Source: an uncultured delta proteobacterium
GTDB lineage: Bacteria > Myxococcota_A > Polyangia > Polyangiales > Polyangiaceae
Reading direction: 5' to 3'
Assembly (NCBI GenBank): GCA_903858055.1
Contig: CAIOHM010000074.1
Coordinates: forward strand, 1 to 10,214
Length of the DNA: 10,214 nt
Shown in pieces: positions 1-5,785 of this stretch (its first letter is position 1; every line of letters begins with the position of its first letter). The notes below the pieces were generated by a model. That model searched no databases. It was not told the origin of the DNA and worked only from the letters and a program-made list of their open reading frames with translations. The position numbers and the translations under genes are program-made.

Positions 1-667
1 CGAAGCCGAGCTCGAGCCCGAGCGCGTGATCGACGCCCGGCCCGCCAAAGAGCACGATGAACTTCGCGCGGAGCCCCTGAGCCTGGAGGAGTTCGATCAG
101 CGCCTCGCCGTTCTCCTTGTGGCAGTTGCGCTGCGTGATGACTTGGCTCACCAAGATCGCATCGGCGCCCACGGCTCGTGCTCGCTCGATGAGGAACTCG
201 TTCTCCACCTGCGCGCCGAGGTTGTACGCCTCGAAGCCTTTGTAGCTCTCGAGGCCTTTGTCGCCGCTGATGCCCTTGTAGTTCAGGATCGCGTCGATGC
301 CGACCGTGTGCGCGTCCGAGCCCGTGCAGGCCCCCACGACGACGACCTTGCGGCCGAGCTTCTTGATCCGCTTCTCGATGAGCTCGCGGCTCATCGACGA
401 GGTTTTCACCTCGGGTACTTCGATTTCACCAGGATTTACCGTGTGCTTCGAGTGGCCGTAGACCACGAAGTACGAGAAGCCCTCGGCGGCCTCCTCCATG
501 GTCGTGACCAGAGGCTCGTCGAGGCCGTGCGCTTCGGCGAAGCGTTTCGCGGCTTCACGGGCTCGCGCGCTTGGGGGCACGCGGAGCACGAACGAGAGCT
601 GCACCATGCCATCGCCTTCGCGATCGCCGTAGGCCTTGATGGGGCGGTTCGGAATCTCGGTGCTCAT
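1..667 (-). CDS. kamE: Lysine 5,6-aminomutase beta subunit (KamE), 3' end cut by window edge
   Basis: Cobalamin-binding subunit of the adenosylcobalamin- and PLP-dependent enzyme that shifts the terminal amino group of D-lysine or L-beta-lysine to carbon 5. The visible part is 222 residues. Residues 1-95 form the N-terminal dimerisation region and from about 105 there is a Rossmann B12-binding domain. The base-off motif DAHTVG (118-123) supplies the axial histidine H120. K131 lies 11 residues after it, the same spacing as His133 and Lys144 in the clostridial enzyme, where that lysine holds PLP. Later landmarks are S174 (VSQVI) and the GGPG loop 208-211, both usual in B12 domains. The start ATG at 667 has a GGAG at 680-677, inside the end of kamD, and lies 3 bp after its stop, so the subunits are probably co-translated. 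The family is near 260 residues, so about 35-40 residues are missing beyond the edge. The separate alpha and beta chains argue against ornithine 4,5-aminomutase, whose large chain carries both. Confidence 0.95.
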   Translation of the reverse strand, partial: MSTEIPNRPIKAYGDREGDGMVQLSFVLRVPPSARAREAAKRFAEAHGLDEPLVTTMEEAAEGFSYFVVYGHSKHTVNPGEIEVPEVKTSSMSRELIEKRIKKLGRKVVVVGACTGSDAHTVGIDAILNYKGISGDKGLESYKGFEAYNLGAQVENEFLIERARAVGADAILVSQVITQRNCHKENGEALIELLQAQGLRAKFIVLFGGPGVDHALGLELGF

Positions 668-670
668 GGG

Positions 671-2212
671 TCAGTGCTCCAGCGCTTCGAGGATGGGGTT
701 CACGTAGCCGGCCTCGCGCGCGACGACGCCCGCGAAGCCTTTGCCTCCCGTGCGCGTGCGCTTGATGTCGCCGAAGGCGCCGCGGCCGATGGCCTCCCAG
801 ATGCCGTCGCGGGCGACCTCTTCGAGCATGTGCAGCGCCTCGTCGAGGACCTGCGTCGCGCGCGTGGCGACGACGCCGTCGTGCTTGAACTCGATCTCGT
901 CGCCGAGGCCGCGCGCGGTGTTGTGGACGTAGCGCGTCGCCTTGAGGGACAGGTAGCGGTCGGCGAGCATGGGGTTGTGCACCGCCTCGCTGAACATGCC
1001 GAGGAGTTGGATGCTCTGGTTCGTGGCGACGCCGACGAGGCTGAACATGGCGTCGTGGACGTGCGCCTGGAAGATGTCGCCGGTCTTGAACTTGGTCGGC
1101 GGCATCCACTTGATCGGGTGCTTCGGGAAGATCTGGCGCACGAGCTGCGCCTGCGCGAGCTCGAGGAGGAAGCTGTTCTCGATGCTCGGGTCGATCTCGT
1201 ACGCGTGGCCGAGGCCCATTTGCTCGTCGCGGAGCCCGGCGCGCTTTGCGAACGCCTCGTTCACGAACTGGGAGGCGAGGACGGTGTGGGCCTTCTCCAC
1301 GGCGTCGGCGGTGGTGAGGTAGTTGTCCTCGCCCGTGTTGATCACGATGCCCGCGCGCGCGATGAAGCGACGCGACACGTACTGGTCGACGAAGGTGCGG
1401 CACATGTTGATGTCGCGGAAGAGGATCCCGTACATCGCGTCGTTGAGGAGCATGTCGAGGCGCTCGACCGCGGCCATCCAGGCGATCTCCGCCATGCAGA
1501 GGCCCGACGAGTAGTTCGTCTGCTGCACGTAGTGGCCGTAGAGCTTCGACGCCTCGTTCGTGGCCGCGCGGATGATCTTGAAGTTCTCCTGCGTCGCGAA
1601 GGTGCCGCCGTAACCCTCGGTGGTCGCGCCGTGCGGCACGAAGTCGAGGAGCGACTGCGCCGTGGCGCGGATGACCGCGACCACGTCCGCGCCGGCCTTC
1701 GCCGCGGCCTTCGCTTGGAGCGCGTCGTCGTGGATGTTGCCTGTGGCCACGATCACGTAGCGGTGAGGCTCCGGCGACGGCGGGAACGAGGCGCGGTAGC
1801 TCACGCGCTCGTCGCGTGCGCGGTCGATGCGCGTGAGGGCGGCTTCCACGTGCGGTGCGAGGATTTGCTTGGCCTCCGAAGGCGAGAGCTTCGGGTCGAG
1901 GTTGGCGTCGTCGCTGAAGGCGATGCGTTCGGCGGCCTCTTGAACGCTCTCGGCGCCCGCGGCGAGCTCGTGCGCAAGGAACGTGCAGACCCCGCGCCCC
2001 AGCACCTTCGCCGCGTGCAGGCGATCGATCACGCGGTTGACGACGGAGACGCCCTCGCCGTCGAGGCCGTCGACGCCGAGCGAGCGGAGGATCGTGCGCT
2101 CCACGCCGACGGTCGTGTGCGTGTCGATGAAGGTCTGCACGTCGGCCGCGACGGCCGCTGCGAGCTCGCGGCAGCGGTCGACTTTGGCCTGATCAAGAGG
2201 AACGTTCGCCAT
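671..2212 (-). CDS. kamD: Lysine 5,6-aminomutase alpha subunit (KamD)
   Basis: Catalytic TIM-barrel-type subunit that pairs with KamE; the radical rearrangement of D-lysine or beta-lysine occurs between its barrel and the cofactors carried by KamE. The protein is 513 residues, close to the roughly 516 of characterised homologues. Conserved stretches are visible throughout: TVGVERTILRSLG (34-46), ATGNIHDDALQAKAAAKAGAD (156-176), GATTEGYGGTFATQENF (195-211), INTGEDNYLTTADAVEKAH (291-309), PPTKFKTGDIFQAHVHDA (371-388) and the C-terminal GKGFAGVV. I chose the ATG at 2212 because it restores family length. An in-frame TTG at 2254 would add 14 residues, but it has no ribosome-binding site and coincides with a promoter-like element. 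The ribosome-binding site before 2212 is weak (AAGCGG). The 114-bp gap upstream suggests kamDE can be transcribed apart from the permease gene. No lysine 2,3-aminomutase or later pathway gene is in the window, so substrate and pathway direction are inferred from the family. Confidence 0.96.
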   Translation of the reverse strand: MANVPLDQAKVDRCRELAAAVAADVQTFIDTHTTVGVERTILRSLGVDGLDGEGVSVVNRVIDRLHAAKVLGRGVCTFLAHELAAGAESVQEAAERIAFSDDANLDPKLSPSEAKQILAPHVEAALTRIDRARDERVSYRASFPPSPEPHRYVIVATGNIHDDALQAKAAAKAGADVVAVIRATAQSLLDFVPHGATTEGYGGTFATQENFKIIRAATNEASKLYGHYVQQTNYSSGLCMAEIAWMAAVERLDMLLNDAMYGILFRDINMCRTFVDQYVSRRFIARAGIVINTGEDNYLTTADAVEKAHTVLASQFVNEAFAKRAGLRDEQMGLGHAYEIDPSIENSFLLELAQAQLVRQIFPKHPIKWMPPTKFKTGDIFQAHVHDAMFSLVGVATNQSIQLLGMFSEAVHNPMLADRYLSLKATRYVHNTARGLGDEIEFKHDGVVATRATQVLDEALHMLEEVARDGIWEAIGRGAFGDIKRTRTGGKGFAGVVAREAGYVNPILEALEH

Positions 2213-2220
2213 GAAGGCCG

Positions 2221-2243
2221 CTTGCCACGAGTCGCCGGGCAAG
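2221..2243. repeat. Inverted repeat CTTGCC-N11-GGCAAG in the kamD leader
   Basis: A perfect 6-bp dyad (arms 2221-2226 and 2238-2243, 11-bp centre) ends 8 bp before the kamD ATG and overlaps the TTGC of the sigma-54-like element. It could be an operator. If transcribed by read-through from upstream, it could instead form a stem that covers the weak ribosome-binding site of kamD. The remainder of the gap 2213-2326 shows only a short CCCC-GTT-GGGG hairpin and no other clear site. Confidence 0.3.
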
Positions 2244-2254
2244 TGAACCCCCAA
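2239..2254 (-). promoter_or_regulatory. Sigma-54-like -24/-12 element upstream of kamD
   Basis: On the minus strand the sequence reads TTGG-GGGTTCAC-TTGC, which gives the invariant GG-N10-GC spacing of sigma-54 promoters with full YTGG and TTGC cores; the inner bases of the -24 box (CAC in the consensus) are not matched. The predicted transcription start would be near 2228, about 16 nt before the kamD ATG. Sigma-54 promoters are common in myxobacteria. In DNA this rich in G and C a chance match is a real possibility, and I see no enhancer-binding-protein site. Confidence 0.35.
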
Positions 2255-2326
2255 CGGGGAATTTCCAAGAGTTTGACGCAGTCGGTCGAAGTGCGCGCGC
2301 GCCGATCGCAGCGGTGGCGTGGCGTC

Positions 2327-3250
2327 TCAGCCGAGGTCGCGGCGATCGATGACCAGCGCCGAAGCGGCCAGGAGCAGGACGGCCCAGACGAGCGCGTAGA
2401 CGGCGCCTTGCGTGAGGAGTGCACGCGGTGCGAGGAGCGGATCGAGCCCTGCGAGCACCGAGCGTGGGGGGACGAACACGTGCAAGTTGGGCAGCGCTTT
2501 CGCGAGCACGCGGCCGAGGACGATGACGGAGTCGGGGAAGGTCTTCGGCGGGAGCTTGGCGAGCGTGTCGGCGCTGCGCCCGACGAGGACGACGCCGAGC
2601 GTGAAAATCCCGGTCGGAATCGGGCCCGAGAAGGTGGCGAAGAAGAGCGCCACCGCGGCGACGAGCATGGCTTCGGTCGTGGCGAGCGCGGCCCCGCGGA
2701 GAAAGGCGGGTGCTCCCGGGTCGTGGTCGAGGAGGACGACGGCCGCGAGGGCGACCAGGGGCATGGCGTAGCCGCTCACGGAGCCTCGACGGAAGCGCTC
2801 GCTCGAGGCCGCGATCACCCCAGGGACGACGATGGCGAGCGCGAGGGCGAGGCGATCGCTCGAGCCCTCGACGAACCCGGCGACCGCGAGCGTGAGCGCA
2901 GCGCCGCTGGCGGCGAAGAGGGCGAGCGCCGCGGCGATCCCCAGGTATTTGCCGACGATCCACTCGCTGCGGTGAAGGGCCCGCGTGAGCACCGTGAGCA
3001 CGGCTTTGCGTCGCAGGTCGAGATCGACCGACGTCGCGCCGTGCACGACGACGAGGGCGATGCTCACGAGCGAGAGTGAGGCGAGGCCGACGTCGGCGAT
3101 GACGCGTGACTCCTGACCGAGCGAGAGCGCAGCGAGGAGCGCGGCATAGGCCGTGCCCGCGGCGTGCACGAACCCGATGGCCAGGAGGAGCTTCGAGCGC
3201 ACGGCTTCGAGGAGCGTGACGTAGGCAACGGCGAAGAGGCGGCGCATCAT
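2327..3250 (-). CDS. ABC-2 type transporter permease
   Basis: Predicted inner-membrane protein of 307 residues with about six hydrophobic segments (around 21-43, 56-74, 103-127, 160-175, 186-224 and 282-301). ABC-2 landmarks are the amphipathic TRALHRSEWIVGKYLG stretch (89-104), which matches the 'R.E...GKYLG' pattern before the third segment in NosY-like permeases, and a short cytoplasmic tail ending in RRDLG. A loop near 235-275 (PNLHVFVPPRSVL) precedes the last helix, as in this group. The ATG at 3250 overlaps the upstream TGA (ATGA), with GGAG at 3262-3259 eight bases before it, so it is probably translationally coupled to the SRPBCC gene. No ATP-binding subunit is encoded in the window, so the substrate and even the direction of transport are unknown. 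The open frame continues far upstream of the ATG, but that part is antisense to other genes and is not coding. Confidence 0.85.
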   Translation of the reverse strand: MMRRLFAVAYVTLLEAVRSKLLLAIGFVHAAGTAYAALLAALSLGQESRVIADVGLASLSLVSIALVVVHGATSVDLDLRRKAVLTVLTRALHRSEWIVGKYLGIAAALALFAASGAALTLAVAGFVEGSSDRLALALAIVVPGVIAASSERFRRGSVSGYAMPLVALAAVVLLDHDPGAPAFLRGAALATTEAMLVAAVALFFATFSGPIPTGIFTLGVVLVGRSADTLAKLPPKTFPDSVIVLGRVLAKALPNLHVFVPPRSVLAGLDPLLAPRALLTQGAVYALVWAVLLLAASALVIDRRDLG

Positions 3251-3942
3251 GGGGCGGGCTCCACGTAGCGCTTGAGGCGCTCGGGGATGGTACGCAATAC
3301 AGCGAGGATTCGCTGGGAGAACATCGATTGAAGGATGCCTCCGCCGAGGTCGAACACGAGCCCGTAGGCCACGAGGTACTCCCCCACCTGATCTTCGCGC
3401 AGACCGCGCGACCCGGGCAAGGCCTCGAGGCGCAGAAAGCCCCACGCGTCGTCGAGGTCGTGGGGATAGCGCTCGTCGATCCAAAAGCGGTAGAGGTTGC
3501 GGTCGTCGCTCGGCTCGACCTGCATGACGTAGCGAAGCTGGAGGAAGCCGGTGCCCTGCGTGAGGCCGATCCACGTCGTGTCGCCGCGACGCCGCTGCAC
3601 GTGTGCTTCGAGCGTGCGTGGGAGCACCGTCGTGTACGCCGAAGGATCGGTCATGGCCTTCGCGAGGCGGGCGCGGCTCGTGCGTAGCTTTTGGTAGGCG
3701 AGCAGCACCATGCGCGGGTGGCCGGCGATCGGCTCCTCGGCGGCGTAGCTGATGCACTCGCCGCGGGCGACGCGGCGCAGATCCTCGGGAGAAGCGTGAA
3801 AGGGGGAGGGCGCGTCGCTCGTGGCGCGCGGCGGTTCCGCGGCCCGCGCAGGGGTTCCGAGCGCGGTCGCCATCGCGAGGGCCACGCGAGCAGCTTGCAA
3901 TCGGAGCCGCAGTCGAGGAATCGAGAGAGGGAGAAGCCGCAT
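3247..3942 (-). CDS. Secreted SRPBCC/START-like fold protein
   Basis: A 231-residue protein with a probable Sec signal peptide: basic stretch RLRLRLQAAR (10-19), hydrophobic VALAMATALG (20-29) and an ARA-type cleavage site near 34. The mature part from about 78 resembles the SRPBCC (polyketide cyclase/START) superfamily: an opening strand and helix with LAKAMTDPSAYTTVLP (93-108), then beta strands TTWIGLTQG, LQLRYVMQVEP, NLYRFWIDER and WGFLRLEAL, and a long final helix ILAVLRTIPERLKRYVE (212-228). This fold makes a pocket for hydrophobic ligands, so a periplasmic lipid- or ligand-binding role is possible but not shown. The single Cys (63) is not a lipobox. No good ribosome-binding site precedes the ATG at 3942; a shorter start would remove the basic n-region. 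It overlaps the permease gene, suggesting a joint envelope function. Confidence 0.72.
   Translation of the reverse strand: MRLLPLSIPRLRLRLQAARVALAMATALGTPARAAEPPRATSDAPSPFHASPEDLRRVARGECISYAAEEPIAGHPRMVLLAYQKLRTSRARLAKAMTDPSAYTTVLPRTLEAHVQRRRGDTTWIGLTQGTGFLQLRYVMQVEPSDDRNLYRFWIDERYPHDLDDAWGFLRLEALPGSRGLREDQVGEYLVAYGLVFDLGGGILQSMFSQRILAVLRTIPERLKRYVEPAP
3928..3933 (+). promoter_or_regulatory. Ribosome-binding site deciding the ygfZ-like start
   Basis: AGGGAG lies 7 bases before the ATG at 3941, within a purine-rich run (3923-3936). It supports that start, or the adjacent ATG at 3944, over an upstream in-frame ATG at 3821 that would add 40 Arg/Ala-rich residues without family similarity. Confidence 0.75.
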
Positions 3943-4843
3943 GATGACCGACGTGCTCGAACGCTACCGCGAAGCTGCCCTCCTCGTCCGCCGCGATGAT
4001 CTCGCCGCCGCTGTCGTGCGCGGCCCCGATCGCCTCCGGTGGCTGAACGGCATGGTGTCGACCGACGTGACGAAGGTCGCCCCGGGGCATGGGCTCTTCG
4101 GTTTGGCGGTGGGCCGCACGGGGAAAATCCTCGCCGAGGTCGTGATGCTCGCCCGCGACGAGGACCTCGTGATGCTCATGCACCGCGACGTGCGCGACGC
4201 GATGGTCTCGCACCTCGACCGCCACCTCATCATGGACGACGCGACCGTGACCGCCCTGGCGGGCGTGCGTGCCGTGCAGGTCGTGGGCGTGGGCGCCGCG
4301 CAGGAGCTCGAGCGCTTGCGGCAAGCCGGGGTCGGGGAGGCTCACGGTGAGCTCGCGACGGGCGCCGGAATCGACGGCTTTTTCCTGCTTCCCGAAGCAG
4401 CGTCGCTTGCGGGCGAGGTCGGCGGCGAGGCGCCCGAGACCGAGGCGTTGCGCGTGGGCCGCGGGCTGCCGCGCTTCCGTGTGGACTTCGACGAGAGCCA
4501 CTACGCGCAAGAGGCGCTCCTCGAGAAGACCCACGTGGCCTTCGACAAGGGCTGCTACCTCGGCCAAGAGGTCGTGTGCATGCTCGAGCTTCGCGGGCAC
4601 GTGAAGCGGAAGCTCGCGCTCGTGGAGCTCGGCGAGCGGCTCGCCCCGGGTACTGAAGTGCAGAGCTCCGAGGGCGTCGCGGTTGGGACGCTCGCCGGCA
4701 CCGCCGTACACCCGCTCAACCAAGAAAAATTCCTGGCCTTCGCGATGGTGAAGGTCGCCTTTGCCGAGATCGGTCGCGCGCTCCGCGTGGGCGAGAGCAC
4801 GTGTGTGGTCGTGGTCCCGCCGCTTGCTGGGAGCGTGCCGTGA
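3941..4843 (+). CDS. ygfZ: YgfZ/GcvT-like folate-binding protein
   Basis: A 300-residue protein of the YgfZ (COG0354) family, related in fold to the aminomethyltransferase GcvT. In E. coli YgfZ is a cytoplasmic tetrahydrofolate-dependent protein needed for synthesis or repair of certain Fe-S enzymes such as MiaB. The family signature KGC[FY]xGQE is intact as KGCYLGQE (203-210), including C205, the equivalent of the redox-active Cys228 of E. coli. Other family features are WLNGMVSTDV (34-43) in the N-terminal GcvT-like region, LPRFRVDFDE (176-185), and a C-terminal barrel beginning HVKRKLALVELG (220-231). The length is normal. It is head to head with the SRPBCC gene, and its stop overlaps the next start (GTGA), so the two plus-strand genes form an operon. 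The symbol is by family; which Fe-S client it serves here is unknown. Confidence 0.9.
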   Translation: MMTDVLERYREAALLVRRDDLAAAVVRGPDRLRWLNGMVSTDVTKVAPGHGLFGLAVGRTGKILAEVVMLARDEDLVMLMHRDVRDAMVSHLDRHLIMDDATVTALAGVRAVQVVGVGAAQELERLRQAGVGEAHGELATGAGIDGFFLLPEAASLAGEVGGEAPETEALRVGRGLPRFRVDFDESHYAQEALLEKTHVAFDKGCYLGQEVVCMLELRGHVKRKLALVELGERLAPGTEVQSSEGVAVGTLAGTAVHPLNQEKFLAFAMVKVAFAEIGRALRVGESTCVVVVPPLAGSVP

Positions 4844-5694
4844 GCCGTGTCGCGTTCCTCGGAGCGGGCCTCATTGGGTCCGCCTTCGCTGCCGCCGAGC
4901 GGGAGCGTGGGCACGACGTGGTCGTGTGGAACCGCAGCGCCTCGAAGCTCGGGGCTCTCGCTGCCCAGGGAATCTCCGTCTCGACGGAGCTCGCGGACGC
5001 CGTGCGCGACGCCGATCGCATCCACTTGGCCCTTGCAGCCGACGAAGCGGTCGATGCGGTGTGCATGGGTCTTACGGCCGGATCCCGCTCGCTCGCGGCC
5101 GTGATCGACCATTCGACGACCTCGCCTGCGGGGACCCGCGCGCGCGCGGAGCGTCTTGCCGCCGCAGGCGTCTCGTTCTTCCACGCGCCCGTGTTCATGT
5201 CGCCGAAGGCCTGCCGCGAAGGCACCGGTTGCATGGTCGGCGCAGGGCCCGCCGCGCTTGCGAGCACGCTCGCGCCGACGCTCGCGCGCATGACGGGGGA
5301 TTACTGGTACCTCGGCGAGGCGCCGGACGCCGCCGCGGTGATGAAGCTCTTCGGCAACGCGATCCTCATCGGCATCAGCGGCGCGATGGCGGACGCGTAC
5401 GCGGTCGCGAAGGCGGGCGGGATCGAGCCTGCGCGTGCCTTCGAGCTCTTCCAGCACTTCGATCCCGGGCCGAGCATGAAGGCCCGCGGCGGTCGCATGG
5501 CGGCGGGTGATTTCGCCACGAGCTTTGCGCTCGCGATGGCGCGCAAAGACGTCGGCCTCATGGTCGACGCGGTGGGGAACGCGCCGCTCGCCGTGCTCCC
5601 GGGCATCGCGGCGCGCATGGAGAGCCTCCTCGAAGCCGGTGAAGGTGAGCGCGACCTCGCCGTGCTCGCGCGCGCGTCGTGCGGTCGTCCCTGA
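4840..5694 (+). CDS. NAD(P)-dependent oxidoreductase, 3-hydroxyisobutyrate dehydrogenase family
   Basis: A 284-residue beta-hydroxyacid dehydrogenase. The N-terminal Rossmann domain has GAGLIG (8-13) and, after the second strand, WNRS (30-33); an N-R-[ST] here typically favours NADPH over NADH, as in glyoxylate/succinic-semialdehyde reductases. DHSTTSP (90-96) matches the family's conserved D-x-S-T-x-x-P. The helical C-terminal domain carries the catalytic lysine in VMKLFGN (K169, with N173), and KDVGLM (236-241) is also conserved. The usual substrate loop DAPVSGG is replaced by HAPVFMS (115-121), so the substrate is probably not a standard one. The start is a GTG at 4840 overlapping the ygfZ-like TGA, with GGGAG at 4829-4833; an in-frame ATG at 4801 lies inside the upstream gene and would add 13 non-family residues. 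The true substrate is unknown. Confidence 0.88.
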   Translation: MSRVAFLGAGLIGSAFAAAERERGHDVVVWNRSASKLGALAAQGISVSTELADAVRDADRIHLALAADEAVDAVCMGLTAGSRSLAAVIDHSTTSPAGTRARAERLAAAGVSFFHAPVFMSPKACREGTGCMVGAGPAALASTLAPTLARMTGDYWYLGEAPDAAAVMKLFGNAILIGISGAMADAYAVAKAGGIEPARAFELFQHFDPGPSMKARGGRMAAGDFATSFALAMARKDVGLMVDAVGNAPLAVLPGIAARMESLLEAGEGERDLAVLARASCGRP

Positions 5695-5710
5695 GCATCG
5701 CAACCGCCTC

Positions 5711-5748
5711 GGGCGCGTGCGAACGACGCGCGCCCCACGTTTCTTCTT
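5711..5748 (+). terminator. Probable rho-independent terminator
   Basis: GGGCGCGTG (5711-5719) pairs with CGCGCGCCC (5727-5735) over 9 bp with one G-U, closing a 7-base loop. It is followed by a T-rich stretch, TTTCTTCTT (5740-5748). It lies 17 bases after the oxidoreductase stop and would separate that operon from the kinase gene. The remaining 5749-5785 holds the kinase leader; I see no convincing promoter there. Confidence 0.55.
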
Positions 5749-5785
5749 GAGTCGGCGTCGTGGACGCGGGTGTCATGGAAGCGGC

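Noticed and set aside
671..2212. Ornithine 4,5-aminomutase large subunit (OraE)
   Set aside because: OraE is a longer chain that includes the B12 domain. Here a 513-residue alpha chain is followed by a separate B12-binding beta chain, as in lysine 5,6-aminomutase.
2213..2254. TTG at 2254 as the start of kamD
   Set aside because: No ribosome-binding site, the extra 14 residues do not belong to the family, and the ATG at 2212 gives the expected length.
26..3079. 1017-residue plus-strand open frame across kamE, kamD and the permease gene
   Set aside because: It is antisense to three well-recognised genes, its translation is Arg/Glu/Asp/Val-rich with no family resemblance, and it arises from GC-rich third positions that suppress stops.
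2327..4723. 798-residue minus-strand frame extending the permease upstream
   Set aside because: Only the part after the ATG at 3250 shows a membrane-protein pattern and a ribosome-binding site. The rest runs across the SRPBCC gene in another frame and antisense to the YgfZ-like gene.
3941..4843. Glycine-cleavage T protein (GcvT)
   Set aside because: The KGCYLGQE signature and the 300-residue length mark the YgfZ subfamily, and no gcvH or gcvP is adjacent.
5747..5776. TTGAGT-N18-TGTCAT as a sigma-70-type promoter for the kinase gene
   Set aside because: Only 4 of 6 matches in each box, and the implied start point would be almost at the start codon; too weak to list.
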